NCBI RefSeq assembly: GCF_900086645.1
Contig: NZ_LT576451.1
Location: 868,001 to 932,000, forward strand
Reading direction: 5' to 3'
DNA: 64,000 nt
Source: Curtobacterium sp. 9128
GTDB lineage: Bacteria > Actinomycetota > Actinomycetes > Actinomycetales > Microbacteriaceae
Positions 15,973 through 26,537 of the stretch are shown here, one piece after another (position 1 is the first letter of the stretch; every line of letters starts with the position of its first letter). The notes below the pieces were generated by a model. That model saw nothing but the letters and a program-made list of their open reading frames with translations, searched no databases and was not told the DNA's origin. Position numbers and translations under genes: made by a program.

Positions 15973-17133
15973 TTGCAGAGCTCACTCACCGCGCGGCTCG
16001 CCGCGATCACCACAGCCGTGCTCGTCACGGTGCTCGGCGGCGTCGTGCTCGCCGCTCCCGCCCACGCAGCCACCACCTACAAGGGCGTCCTGCCCGCCGG
16101 GACCACCATGGTCGCCGGTGACCAGCTCACCTCGGACAACGGGCAGTTCCGCCTCGTCATGCAGGGCGACGGGAACCTCGTCGAGTACGGCATCGGGAAC
16201 GTCGTGCTGTACGCGTCGAACACGACGGACAAGCCCGGCGCGACCGCGGTCTACGGGACGAACGGCGTGCTGACCCTGCGATCCGGCGGCAAGGCGTTCA
16301 AGCAGTGGGGATCGGGTGCCAACCGCGGGCTCGGCCTCATCCTCGAGTCGGACGGATCGATCCACTCCGTGGACACCGCGGTCCGTGTGCTCTGGGGGAT
16401 CGAGTCCTTCCAGAACACGGTGCGCTCCGGGACGAACATCATGCCCGGCACCGTCCTCCGCTCGGATGCGAGCAAGAGCCGCACCTTCACGATGCAGGCC
16501 GACGGCAACCTCGTGCAGTACGTCAACGGCCGGGCGACCTGGTCGACGCACACCAACCGGAACCCGGGAGCGTGGGCTGCGGTGCAGGCCGACGGGAACA
16601 TCGTGGTCTACGCGCCGGACAAGCGGGTCCTCTGGGCATCGAGCACCAGCCGCGCCGGCGCGGGCTCCTTGATCGTGCAGCTCGACGCGAACGTCGTGTT
16701 CTACGGCAAGAGCGACACGCGTGCCTGGTCGACGCAGAAGGTCACGGGACTGCTGTGGCCGGTCGCGAGCCGGAGCATCACCGGCCGCTACGGTGACGAC
16801 CGCGGGGCCGGACACACCCCGCGCTACCACCAGGGCACGGACGCCGGGGTGAAGACGGGCACGCCGGTGTACGCCTCGGGTGCTGGATCGGTGACGAGCA
16901 CCGTGGCGAACGACAAGACGTTCGGCAACTACGTCGTCGTGAAGTACGGCCTGACGACCGTGCTCACCGCGCACCTCTCCGCGATCGAGGTCTCGAAGGG
17001 GCAGCTCGTGTCGCCGGGGACGGAGATCGCGAAGTCGGGCAACACCGGGCAGTCGACGGGGCCGCACGTGCACGTGGAGACGCGGGTGAACGGGACGCTG
17101 AAGGACCCGCTGACGATCCTCTCCTTCCGCTGA
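15973..17133 (+). CDS. Secreted B-lectin/M23 metallopeptidase fusion protein
   Basis: A 386-residue exported protein. The signal peptide (ITTAVLVTVLGGVVLAAPAHA) is followed by two bulb-type (D-mannose binding) lectin regions, about residues 30-140 and 145-250. They carry repeats of the QxDxNxVxY type: MQGDGNLVEY, MQADGNLVQY, VQADGNIVVY and VQLDANVVFY. The C-terminal M23 endopeptidase domain (about 275-386) shows the zinc ligands RYHQGTDAG and GPHVHVETRV. M23 enzymes cut peptidoglycan cross-bridges, so the lectin half may target the enzyme to cell-surface glycans. The TTG at 15973 is chosen because the signal peptide begins there after AGGGGAT; upstream ATG codons would add 67 residues of unlikely sequence. 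Confidence 0.88.
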   Translation: MQSSLTARLAAITTAVLVTVLGGVVLAAPAHAATTYKGVLPAGTTMVAGDQLTSDNGQFRLVMQGDGNLVEYGIGNVVLYASNTTDKPGATAVYGTNGVLTLRSGGKAFKQWGSGANRGLGLILESDGSIHSVDTAVRVLWGIESFQNTVRSGTNIMPGTVLRSDASKSRTFTMQADGNLVQYVNGRATWSTHTNRNPGAWAAVQADGNIVVYAPDKRVLWASSTSRAGAGSLIVQLDANVVFYGKSDTRAWSTQKVTGLLWPVASRSITGRYGDDRGAGHTPRYHQGTDAGVKTGTPVYASGAGSVTSTVANDKTFGNYVVVKYGLTTVLTAHLSAIEVSKGQLVSPGTEIAKSGNTGQSTGPHVHVETRVNGTLKDPLTILSFR

Positions 17134-17206
17134 CGCGCGCCGGGCGCCGGGCGCCGGACATGCAACATGTTCGGCACCCGCGCCCCGGATCGCCGATCAT
17201 CGGCGG

Positions 17207-17923
17207 ATGCCCACCCTGACCTCCACTGCCGGGAAGCCGACGGCCGCCGTGTACGTCGACGGCTTCAACCTCTTCCGCCGTGCCCTCCATGGTCGTGGCG
17301 ACCTCAAGTGGCTCGACCTCGAACTGCTCTGCAGCCATCTCCTGCCGACCTACGACGTCGGCCAGATCCGTTACTTCACGGCGAGGGTGCGCCACGTCGA
17401 GGGAAGGAATCCAAGCGGGCCGCAGAACCAGGAGGCGTACCTCCGAGCACTCGCCACCCTGCCGTCCGTCTCGTTGCACTTCGGGACGTTCCGTGCGGAC
17501 AAGCGCTGGATGGCGCTGTCCCCGCTCGAGCGCGATGCCGCCGGGGAGCCGAGGCGGGTCCGCGTGCGGAAGATCGAGGAGAAGGGGACGGACGTGAGTC
17601 TCGCGTCGCACATGGTGTGCGACGCGATGCACGACCTGGTCGACACGTACTTCCTGCTCTCGAACGACTCCGACTTCGCGGAGGCACTGCGGCTCGTGCG
17701 ATCACGTGCCCGTCGACAGGTCGGGCTCATCGTTCCGGCGGGGGCGGCGGCGCGGGAGCTGCTCCGGCTCGAACCGGACGAGATCCGTGTCGTTCGGGAA
17801 GGAAATCTGCGGGAAAGTCAGTTCCCCGACCGGATCGTCGACGAGCTCGGCGGGTTCTCGCGCCCGAAGGCCTGGAGAGAAGCAGGGGCCCCGTTCCGTG
17901 GAACAGGGCCCCGCGCCGGTTAG
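17207..17923 (+). CDS. NYN-domain (PIN-like) ribonuclease
   Basis: A 238-residue protein of the NYN/LabA group of the PIN nuclease superfamily. Conserved acidic motifs are complete: AVYVDGFNLF near residue 15, IEEKGTDVSLASHMVCDAM near 124 and LLSNDSDFAEALRLV near 150, which together form the Mg2+ site of these RNases. The C-terminus (about 200-238) differs strongly from the decayed copy at 26 kb because it is encoded by a GC hairpin. The start is ATG 17207 (CGGCGG upstream, no clear Shine-Dalgarno; TCATCG lies 9 nt away). The stop TAG is inside a conserved 3' element, see 17885. The RNA target is unknown. Confidence 0.87.
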   Translation: MPTLTSTAGKPTAAVYVDGFNLFRRALHGRGDLKWLDLELLCSHLLPTYDVGQIRYFTARVRHVEGRNPSGPQNQEAYLRALATLPSVSLHFGTFRADKRWMALSPLERDAAGEPRRVRVRKIEEKGTDVSLASHMVCDAMHDLVDTYFLLSNDSDFAEALRLVRSRARRQVGLIVPAGAAARELLRLEPDEIRVVREGNLRESQFPDRIVDELGGFSRPKAWREAGAPFRGTGPRAG

Positions 17924-17998
17924 CCGTTTGCGGCACCCCGGGTTGCGTGACGAGCGTAACCTGACTGGTCGCCGCCCGCAACTGCAGTATCACATTCA
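17885..17998 (+). ncRNA. Candidate structured 3' RNA element, copy A
   Basis: It overlaps the 3' end of the NYN gene. In order: a 12-bp hairpin (GGGGCCC-C-GTTCC pairing with GGAAC-A-GGGCCCC, 17885-17912), the small stem CGG-TTAG-CCG (17917-17926), helix GCGGC (17930-17934)/GCCGC (17971-17975) enclosing ACCCCGGG, an AGCGTA motif, and a conserved tail beginning CCGCAACTG. Copy B at 26383-26505 keeps the same order with different helix sequences. The tail overlaps the stop codon of the convergent GntR gene. Function is unknown; it could be a terminator/3' stabiliser, a target of the nuclease, or an independent small RNA. Confidence 0.6.
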
Positions 17999-18730
17999 GA
18001 TCGCGGGGCCTGCTGACCGCAGGGCCTCGGCGCGGTCGGGCGACGAACGCGCCGCGTACCCGATCCGGCTCTCGCGGACGTGCCACCCCATCCGCTCAGC
18101 CGCCGCATCCACGTCGCCGGCGTCGATCGCCGCGAGGATGCGTCGGTGCTCGGGCCACAGCCGCTTGCCACGGGAGAACGTGTCCGTGGCGTACAACCAC
18201 TCGATCTTCCGGGACAACTGCCGGAGCAGCGTCGCGAGCGTCGCACTGCCGGAGAGTTCGGCGACCAGGAAGTGGAAGCGGTCGTTGAGGTCGACGAGCA
18301 GGTCGAGTTCGTCCCGCTCGACCGCGTCGTCACCGGCGTCCAGGACCGCGCCGAGCTCGCGCCGGATCCGCCACCAGTCCTCGGGCGGGGCGTCACCGTC
18401 GAAGAGCGTGCGCGCCCGGGTGGCCGCACGCCTGGCGGTGGCGATCTCGAGCGACTCCCGCACGGCGAACAGGTCGTCGGCCTCGTCGAACGGGATCGCC
18501 GCGATCCTGGAGCCCACGTTCGGCTGCGACACGACGAAGCCCTCGCCCTCGAGGCCGCGCAACGCCTCGCGCACCGGGACCCGGGAGACGCCGTACCGCT
18601 CCGCGAGGAACGCCTCCGTCACCCGGGTCCCGGGCAGCAGCGCGCCGGCGACGATGTCGCGGCGGATCGCGTCGAGGACGCCGGCACCGTTCAGCACGGT
18701 CACGATCGTCTCACGCGGACGACCGCCCAC
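17996..18730 (-). CDS. GntR-family transcriptional regulator, FadR/FCD type
   Basis: About 244 residues from GTG 18730; an upstream ATG at 18781 would overlap the ABC gene by 41 bases and GTG 18703 is also possible. The winged helix (VLDAIRRDIVAGALLPGTRV, then FLAERYGVSRVPVREALRGL) is followed by an all-helical FCD ligand domain (about 90-230) with the metal-binding pattern of Asp/His residues (DLNDRFHFLVAELS, LWPEHRRILAAI, ERMGWHVRES). It is the last gene of the peptide-transport/GGT operon. Its likely operators are the TGATTG-CATA-CAATCA and TGTATACA palindromes in front of oppA-like gene 25719, which fit the FCD-type consensus. The ligand is probably the transported peptide or its product. 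Confidence 0.88.
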   Translation of the reverse strand: MGGRPRETIVTVLNGAGVLDAIRRDIVAGALLPGTRVTEAFLAERYGVSRVPVREALRGLEGEGFVVSQPNVGSRIAAIPFDEADDLFAVRESLEIATARRAATRARTLFDGDAPPEDWWRIRRELGAVLDAGDDAVERDELDLLVDLNDRFHFLVAELSGSATLATLLRQLSRKIEWLYATDTFSRGKRLWPEHRRILAAIDAGDVDAAAERMGWHVRESRIGYAARSSPDRAEALRSAGPAI

Positions 18731-18740
18731 GGCGAGTGCG

Positions 18741-20376
<1,636 letters not shown>

Positions 20377-20393
<17 letters not shown>

Positions 20394-22233
20394 GTCCCTG
20401 TGCTCCTCTCGGGTTGGCTGCGGCGCCCATGACGCCGGTTGCGGGGTCGCGCGTCACGCACGACAGGCGGCCGAGCGCCCAGTCGCCGGCTCGGGTGACG
20501 ACGTGGCCGAGTTCCTCGAGGCCGGCGATCACGTCCTCGCCGAGCCGGTCCTCGACGACGAGGCCGCCCGGGGTCCAGGTCCGCGGCCAGAACGACCCGG
20601 GGAACGAGGTCGTGTGCAGCGCGGGCGCGTCGATGGCCTGCTGCGGGGAGTACCCGCCGACGATCGTGCGGAGCAGGAAGAGCAGCTGCCACTGGTCCTG
20701 CTGGTCGCCGCCGGGGGACCCGAGCGCCACGACGGGCTCGCCGTCACGGAGCACGAGCGTCGGGGTCAGTGTCGTCCGAGGGCGCTCGCCGGGGCGGAGC
20801 GTCGACGCGGTGCCCTCCTCGAGCCAGGTCATCTGCATGCGGGTGCCGAGGCAGAACCCGAGCTCGGGGATCGTCGGGGAGGACTGCAGCCATCCGCCGG
20901 ACGGCGTCGCGCTGATGATGTTGCCCCAGCGGTCGACGACGTCGATGTGGACCGTGTCGCCGCGGGTCTCGCCGGTCGCCATCACGATCGGCTCACCTCG
21001 GTCCTCGACGGGTGCCGGGACGGTCGGTTCGCCGACGCCGGCGATGGGTTCGCCGCCCGGTGTGTACGTCTCGCGGAGCGGCGGGAGCGTGCTCGGGCCG
21101 TCGGCGGTCGTCCCCGGGCGGAACTCGTGGGACGCGTGGTCGCCGATCAGCGCACGACGGGCGTCGGTGTACGCGTCGCTCAGCAGCGCGTCCATCGGGA
21201 CGTCGTGGTCGCCGTAGTACGCCTCGCGGTCGGCCATGGCGAGCTTCTGCGCCTCGACGATGGTGTGTGCGCCGTCGACCGTCGACGGGTCGAGCTGGGC
21301 GTCGTCGAAGGGCTCGAGCAACCGCAGGGTCTGCAGCAGTGCGGGTCCCTGCCCCCACGGGCCGGTCTTCGCGACCGTGTACCCGCGGAACTCGGCGGTC
21401 GTCGCGGGCTCGTAGGACGCCCGGAACGCGGCCATGTCGCTCGCGCGGATGACGCCGGCGTGGTCGGTGCCCGAGGCGTGCCGGTGCGGGGCGCGCACGA
21501 ACCGGTCGATCGCCTCCGCGACGAACCCGCTCGACCACGCATCGCGCGCAGCGTCGATGCGGGCGACCCGGTCGTCCGCGCTGCCGCCCGTGTGCGCAGA
21601 GCCGGCGTCGACGAGCCGGTCGAGCACTGCAGCCCACGTCTCGTTGCGGATGACGGTCCCGGGGACCGGCACCCAGCCTCCCGGCATCCACCGAGCAGCG
21701 GAGGACGGCCAGTGATCCCGGAACAGGTCCTGGACCGTGCTGATCGTGGCGACCACGCGGGGCGCGACCGGGTGGCCGTCGCGCGCGTAGCCGATGGCGA
21801 AGGCGAGGACGTCGGCCAGTTCCCACGTGCCGTGGTCTCGGAGGAGCATGAGCCAGGCGTCGACGGCACCGGGCACGGCGGCCGCGAGTGCGCCGGCGCC
21901 GGGGACCAGGTCGAGGCCCTCGGCCCGGAAGTGTTCCGGGGTGGCGCCCGCCGGTGCCGGACCCTGGCCGACCAGCACCGTCGGTGTCTTGTCGTCGGCG
22001 GTGGCGAAGACGGCGGTCATGTCGCCGCCTGGACCGTTCAGGTGCGGTTCGACGACGTGCAGGACGAATGCGCCGGCGACGGCGGCGTCGAATGCGTTGC
22101 CGCCGCGTTCCAGGACGGCCTGCGCGCTCGCGGTGGCGATCCAGTGCGTGGCGGCGGCCATGCCGAACGTGCCCTGCAGGTCGGGACGTGTGGTGTGGGC
22201 GGTCGGCTGGACGAAGGCGGGGTTGGTGCTCAT
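20377..22233 (-). CDS. ggt: Gamma-glutamyltransferase / gamma-glutamyl hydrolase family enzyme
   Basis: A 618-residue Ntn-hydrolase of the GGT family, which removes the gamma-glutamyl group from glutathione and gamma-glutamyl peptides. The N-terminal part contains GGNAFDAAVAGAFVLHVVEP and HLNGPGGDM, typical of GGT. The autoprocessing and nucleophile region reads GETRGDTVHIDVVDRWGN (about residue 412), with Thr before V-H as nucleophile, in place of the classic TTHF. Downstream, LTPTLVLRDGEPVVALGSPGGDQ matches the small subunit. No signal peptide is seen, so unlike many GGTs it is probably cytoplasmic and acts on imported peptides. It lies inside a peptide ABC operon, 5 bases after dppC. Confidence 0.9.
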
Positions 22234-22238
22234 GGTGC

Positions 22239-23114
22239 TCACTTGCGGTCCGATGCGGTCGGGTCGAGGGCGTCGCGCAGGGCGTCCCCGAACAGGTTGA
22301 AGCCGAGGCAGATCACGGCGATGGCGATGCCGGGGACCACTGCGGCCCACGGTGCCTGACCGAGGTACTGCTGCGCGTCCGAGAGCATGATGCCGAGGCT
22401 CGGGGTCGGCGGCTGGATGCCCAGACCGAGGAACGACAGCAGCGCTTCGCCGATCACCGCGACCGGCATGATCACCGTCGCCTGCACGATGATCGCGGAG
22501 ACGCAGTTCGGCAGGACGTGCTGCGCGATGATCCGGGCACCACCGGCGTCGAGGGTCTTCGCGCTCGTCACGAAGTCGGCGCTCGTGATGCGCAGCGTCT
22601 CACCGCGCACGATGCGGATCATCGCCGGGACGTGCGAGACGCCGATGGCGATGACGGCGTTCGACAGGCTGGGGCCGCTGATCGCGGCGAGGCCGACCGC
22701 GATGATGAGGAACGGGAACGCCAGGGCGACGTCGGTCAGGCGCGAGATGATCGCGTCGAGCCACTTCCAGTAGCCAGCGAGGAGCCCGAGCGGGGTCCCG
22801 ACGACGACGGCGACGAGCACGGAGAGTGCGCCGACCACGAGTGAGACCTGCACGCCGTAGAGCGTGCGGGACAGGATGTCGCGACCGAGGTCGTCGGTAC
22901 CGAGGCCGAAGCCGACGGTGAACGGCACCTGGAACGGCAGGTCGAAGTGCGTCTGCGTGGGGTCGTGCGGCGCGACGAGCGGAGCGGTCAGCGCGGCGAG
23001 CACGACGACCGCGAGCATGACGCCGCCGGTGAGCCCGAGGCGGTTCGCCCTGACCTGCTTCCAGACGCGGCCGCGGCTGGAGCCGAGGTCGAACGTGGGT
23101 GTCACGGTGGTCAT
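22239..23114 (-). CDS. Peptide ABC transporter permease (DppC type)
   Basis: A 291-residue membrane protein with about six helices. An N-terminal OppC_N segment (RVWKQVRANRLGLTGGVMLA) precedes the permease domain. The EAA loop reads EALLSFLGLGIQPPTPSLGIML, the highly conserved DppC signature that contacts the ATPase. The ATG at 23114 overlaps the stop of the dppB-like gene (ATGA). It forms the translocation pore together with the DppB-type subunit; with the GGT gene next, the substrate is likely a gamma-glutamyl peptide or glutathione. Confidence 0.93.
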   Translation of the reverse strand: MTTVTPTFDLGSSRGRVWKQVRANRLGLTGGVMLAVVVLAALTAPLVAPHDPTQTHFDLPFQVPFTVGFGLGTDDLGRDILSRTLYGVQVSLVVGALSVLVAVVVGTPLGLLAGYWKWLDAIISRLTDVALAFPFLIIAVGLAAISGPSLSNAVIAIGVSHVPAMIRIVRGETLRITSADFVTSAKTLDAGGARIIAQHVLPNCVSAIIVQATVIMPVAVIGEALLSFLGLGIQPPTPSLGIMLSDAQQYLGQAPWAAVVPGIAIAVICLGFNLFGDALRDALDPTASDRK

Positions 23115-24064
23115 CGGGTGCCTCCCACGCGGATCTTCGGGTTGATGACCGAGTACAGGACGTCCACGGCCAGGTTGATCACGACGTAGCCGACCGTGAT
23201 GACGAGCACGACCGCCTGGATCACCGGGTAGTCGCGGGTGAACACCGAGTCGAGCGTCAGCTTGCCGAACCCGGGGAGCGCGAAGATGCGCTCGGTGACG
23301 ACGGCGCCCGAGATGAGCCCGCCGAGCTGCAGCCCGACGATGGTGACGACCACGATCATCGAGTTGCGGAGCCCGTACCGGAACAGCACCCGGCCGCGGC
23401 CGAGCCCCTTCGCCCGTGCGGTCCGGACGAAGTCGGTCTTCATCGTCTCGATCATCGACGCACGGGTCTGCCGCATGATCACGGCCGCGAGCGAGGTGCC
23501 GAGGATGAGTGCCGGCAGGGTCAGGTGGTAGAGCGCACTGAGCGGGTTCGACGTCATCGGGACGTACCCGGACGCCGGGAACCAGCCGAGGCCTGCCGCC
23601 AGCCACACGATCGCCAGGATGCCGAGCCAGAAGTTCGGGACGCTGAGGCCGACGAGCGCAGCGGCGTTCGCCATCCACTCCGGCCACTGCCCGCGGTAGC
23701 GCTCGGCCAGGGTGCCGAGGGCGACCCCGACGAGCACGGCGACGACGATGGCGTAGAGCGCGAGCCACAGTGTGACCGGGAGCGTCGAACCGATGAGCTC
23801 GGTCACCGGGGTGCCCGTGCGGGTCGAGCGGCCGAAGTCGCCCTGGAACGCGTTCACCAGGAAGCGCCAGTACTGCACGACGATCGAGTCGTCGAGGCCG
23901 AGCTGCGCCCGGACCGCGGCGAGCCGTGCAGGGCTCGCCTCCTCGCCGGCCAGCGCGAGCGCCGGGTCGCCCGGGAGCTGCCGGACCCCGAAGAACACGA
24001 CGATCGACGCGAGCACCAGCGTGATCGCCGACTGCCAGATGCGGGTGCTGACGTAGCGGATCAC
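23111..24064 (-). CDS. Peptide ABC transporter permease (DppB type)
   Basis: A 317-residue membrane protein. The N-terminal signature RIWQSAITLVLASIVVFF and FFGVRQLPGDPA is typical of DppB/OppB, and the EAA-type loop includes DFVRTARAKGLGRGRVLFRY. About six transmembrane helices are present. The GTG start at 24064 overlaps the stop of the substrate-binding-protein gene (GTGA), so the operon is tightly coupled. It pairs with the DppC-type permease. Confidence 0.93.
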   Translation of the reverse strand: MIRYVSTRIWQSAITLVLASIVVFFGVRQLPGDPALALAGEEASPARLAAVRAQLGLDDSIVVQYWRFLVNAFQGDFGRSTRTGTPVTELIGSTLPVTLWLALYAIVVAVLVGVALGTLAERYRGQWPEWMANAAALVGLSVPNFWLGILAIVWLAAGLGWFPASGYVPMTSNPLSALYHLTLPALILGTSLAAVIMRQTRASMIETMKTDFVRTARAKGLGRGRVLFRYGLRNSMIVVVTIVGLQLGGLISGAVVTERIFALPGFGKLTLDSVFTRDYPVIQAVVLVITVGYVVINLAVDVLYSVINPKIRVGGTR

Positions 24065-25719
24065 TTCGTCGCTCCTTCCACGAACGCGGCCTTGCTCAGC
24101 CGCACGACGCCGTCCGCGTACGTTGAGACGCCCGCGATCGTGTTCCCGACGCCGGTGATGCTCCGGGTCCGGTAGAGGTAGATGATCGGGTCGTCTCGTT
24201 GGACGATCTTCGTCATCTCGCCGTAGAGGTCGGCTCGCTCCTGCTCGTCGGTCGACTGCGCGGCGCGGGTGATGAGGTCGTCGACCTCGGCGTTGCTGTA
24301 GCCGGCGTAGTTGTTGCCGCCACCCGTCGTCAGGAAGCCGCCGATGTTGCCGTGCGGGTCGACGCGGCCGGACCAACCGAGCTGCAGCGCCTGGAAGTCG
24401 CCGCGGGTCTGGTCGTCGAGCAGTGTCGTGTACTCGACCGGGGTGATCGTGATCGCGAAGCCGCCACTGCGGGCCTGCGCCTGCAGTGCCTGGGCGAACC
24501 GCACGGTGTCGGGGGTGTTCGTCACCTCCATCTCGATCGGGAACGGCTGCTGGACGCCCGCATTCTCGAGGATCTTCTTCGCGGCGGCCGGGTCGTACTC
24601 CGGGCACGCCTTGCTCGCCGTGCTGGCGAACACGCTCGTGTCCGGCACGGGCGAGCACGCGACGTCGGCCCAACCGTGGAACACGCTCTGCACGAGTTCC
24701 GCCCGGTTGATCGACATCGACAGGGCCCGGCGGACGTCCGCGCGCTTCGCCAGCGGGGTGTCGATCTGCTTCGGGTCCGTGCCGACGCCGTCCTGGTTGC
24801 CGATGTTCACGGTGATGCCCTGGTAGCCGAGGGAACCCGTCCGCAGGATGGACAGGTCCTTGCGCTTCCGCAGGTCGTCGACGTCCTGCGTGGAGATCGT
24901 GTCCGCCACCTGGACGTCGCCGGAGCGGAGGTTCGCCGCCCGGATGCTGGCGTCGGTGATGATCCGGTAGGTGATCGTGTCGAAGTGCGCCGACGACGGG
25001 TCGTAGTACTCCGGGTCCTTCTCGACCTGGATCGAGGTCTGCGGGACGCGCTTCACGAACTTGTACGGGCCGACGCACACCGGGGAGTCGCCGAAGTCGT
25101 CGCCCTTCTCCGCGAGCGCCGTCGGCGACATCACCATGCCCGCGCGGTCCGCGAGCGCCGCGGTGAGCGGGGCGAACGGGGTGTCGTAGTGGAGCCGCAC
25201 GGTGTGGTCGTCCACCGCCTCGACGTCGGACACCGGGCCGAGCTCGCTCTTCCGGCTGGAGTCCGCCTTCGTCAGGTTCCGCTCGAGCGTCGTCACGACC
25301 GCGTCGGCGTCGAACGGCGTGCCGTCGGCGAACCGCACGCCGGTCTTGACCGGGAACGTGACGGTCTTGCCGCCGTCGCTCACCGTCGGGAGCTCCGTCG
25401 CGAGCATCGGGACGAGGGTGCCCTCGGCGTCGATGTCGTAGAGCTTCTGGCACATCGTCTCCATGACGTACCGGGTGTACAGCGACGACGAGGTGGTCGG
25501 GTCGAGGCGGTCGGGCTCTGCCGAGAGCGCCATCACCAGGTCACCGCCCTCCTTGATCTGCTGGTCGCCGATCGGGGCGGTGGTGACGGTGCCGGCGGTG
25601 GTGCCGCCGGCCTTCGAGCGTTGGACGGGGACGCAGGCGGTGAGTGCGAGCGTCGCGGCGATGAGGACGGCGGGCAGCGCGATGAGCGTGCGTCGTCGTC
25701 GGGGGCTGATCGGGGACAT
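24061..25719 (-). CDS. Peptide ABC transporter substrate-binding lipoprotein
   Basis: A 552-residue family 5 (DppA/OppA/GsiB) solute-binding protein. The signal peptide RRRRTLIALPAVLIAATLAL ends in a lipobox LTAC, so the mature protein is anchored to the outer face of the membrane. The family hallmark EGGDLVMALSAEPDRLDP (about residues 50-67) and the FRDG-like KTGVRFADGTPFDADAVV (about 130) are clear. It captures peptides for the permease pair encoded downstream. The start is ATG 25719 with AGGA upstream; 25 further residues upstream to ATG 25794 would destroy the signal peptide. It is the first and promoter-proximal gene of the six-gene operon. Confidence 0.93.
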   Translation of the reverse strand: MSPISPRRRRTLIALPAVLIAATLALTACVPVQRSKAGGTTAGTVTTAPIGDQQIKEGGDLVMALSAEPDRLDPTTSSSLYTRYVMETMCQKLYDIDAEGTLVPMLATELPTVSDGGKTVTFPVKTGVRFADGTPFDADAVVTTLERNLTKADSSRKSELGPVSDVEAVDDHTVRLHYDTPFAPLTAALADRAGMVMSPTALAEKGDDFGDSPVCVGPYKFVKRVPQTSIQVEKDPEYYDPSSAHFDTITYRIITDASIRAANLRSGDVQVADTISTQDVDDLRKRKDLSILRTGSLGYQGITVNIGNQDGVGTDPKQIDTPLAKRADVRRALSMSINRAELVQSVFHGWADVACSPVPDTSVFASTASKACPEYDPAAAKKILENAGVQQPFPIEMEVTNTPDTVRFAQALQAQARSGGFAITITPVEYTTLLDDQTRGDFQALQLGWSGRVDPHGNIGGFLTTGGGNNYAGYSNAEVDDLITRAAQSTDEQERADLYGEMTKIVQRDDPIIYLYRTRSITGVGNTIAGVSTYADGVVRLSKAAFVEGATK

Positions 25720-25781
25720 GCGGTTCCTGATGCTGGGGAGGTGCGTGGCGTCCCTTGTGGGGTCGCGCTCAGGATCGGGGT

Positions 25782-25843
25782 TGATTGCATACAATCACAC
25801 GCGTTGGCTGTCGCTTGTATACATTTCGTTTCGGTTGTGTAAA
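25782..25843 (-). promoter_or_regulatory. Promoter and GntR operators of the peptide/GGT operon
   Basis: Read on the minus strand, TTTACA (25843-25838), a 16-nt spacer and TATACA (25821-25816) form a good -35/-10 promoter. The perfect palindrome TGTATACA (25816-25823) covers the -10. A second dyad TGATTG-CATA-CAATCA (25782-25797) lies just downstream. Both resemble FCD-type GntR sites, and the operon ends with an FCD regulator. The region is conspicuously AT-rich for this genome. Confidence 0.7.
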
Positions 25844-25943
25844 ACCGTTTCCGGACTTCGAGCTGGTTCCCTTCGATCGAGTGCGCAGAAGTGGCGGCCG
25901 CCCGCGCGCTCGAGACCCCACGTCAGCGCACTCGATCCGCGTG

Positions 25944-26429
25944 TCGAGGGGAAGGGCCCGCGTGAGCCGCCGGACCGGGAGTGGTACCTCCGGGCGCTCG
26001 CCACGCTGCCTCCGGTCTCGGTGCAAGCAGAGGTGTTCCTGGCACCGGCGCACGGAGTCCGCTCGAGGTCAGGTCTGATCGCATGGGCATGCCAAGGAGG
26101 CGGCGCTCCGCGAGAACCGACGCGATGGCGGGACCTTCGACGTGTCCTTCCTGTTGTCGAACGACTCCGACTTCGTCGACGCCCTCCGCATCGTGCGGGA
26201 GCGCGCGCGGAAGGAGATCGGCCTCATCGTGCCGAATGAGTCTGCGCCAGCTCGGAGTCTGCGCGAGGTCAGGCCGGGCCACATCCGGTACATCAAGCAG
26301 AGCGCGCTCCGCGGAAGTCAGTTCCCGGCGCGGGTGGTCGACGAGTTGGGCACCTTCGGGTGGCCGAGCGCTTGGGAGATGCAGAAGCCCCTCTCGATGG
26401 AGAGGGGCTTCTGGCCGGTTAGCCGTTGA
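25944..26429 (+). pseudogene. Decayed NYN-domain nuclease gene (second copy)
   Basis: It is homologous to the intact gene at 17207-17923 but broken. One frame (about 25944-26020) gives VEGKGP...EWYLRALATLPPVS, matching VEGRNP...EAYLRALATLPSVS of the intact copy. After a frameshift and a garbled middle, another frame (26142-26429) gives SFLLSNDSDFVDALRIVRERARKEIGLIVP and GSQFPARVVDELGTF. The N-terminal VDGFN motif and the central KGTDV motif are missing, so it cannot be an active nuclease. The 5' end appears replaced by the promoter region of the neighbouring operon. The 3' structured element is nevertheless well preserved. Confidence 0.8.
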
Positions 26430-26505
26430 CGTGGCACCCCGGGGGGTGATCTCAGCGTAGAGCCACCCACGCACCCGCCGCAACTGTCATGTCGTATTTG
26501 AATCC
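26383..26505 (+). ncRNA. Candidate structured 3' RNA element, copy B
   Basis: The same order of parts as copy A at 17885: a perfect 12-bp hairpin AGAAGCCCCTCT/AGAGGGGCTTCT (26383-26394, 26401-26412), CGG-TTAG-CCG (26416-26425), helix GTGGC (26431-26435)/GCCAC (26462-26466) around ACCCCGGGG, the AGCGTA motif (26454-26459) and the tail CCGCAACTG (26477-26485) ending in ATTTGAAT. The helix GTGGC/GCCAC differs from GCGGC/GCCGC of copy A by a compensated T:A to C:G pair. It lies just before the promoter of the TauE gene. Confidence 0.6.
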
Positions 26506-26537
26506 ACGGTGCCGTGCGCGGCCGTACTCTGGACAGG

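Noticed and set aside
25782-25843. Riboswitch in front of the peptide operon
   Set aside because: The conserved features are two DNA palindromes on a recognisable promoter, which fit a GntR operator better than a structured RNA.
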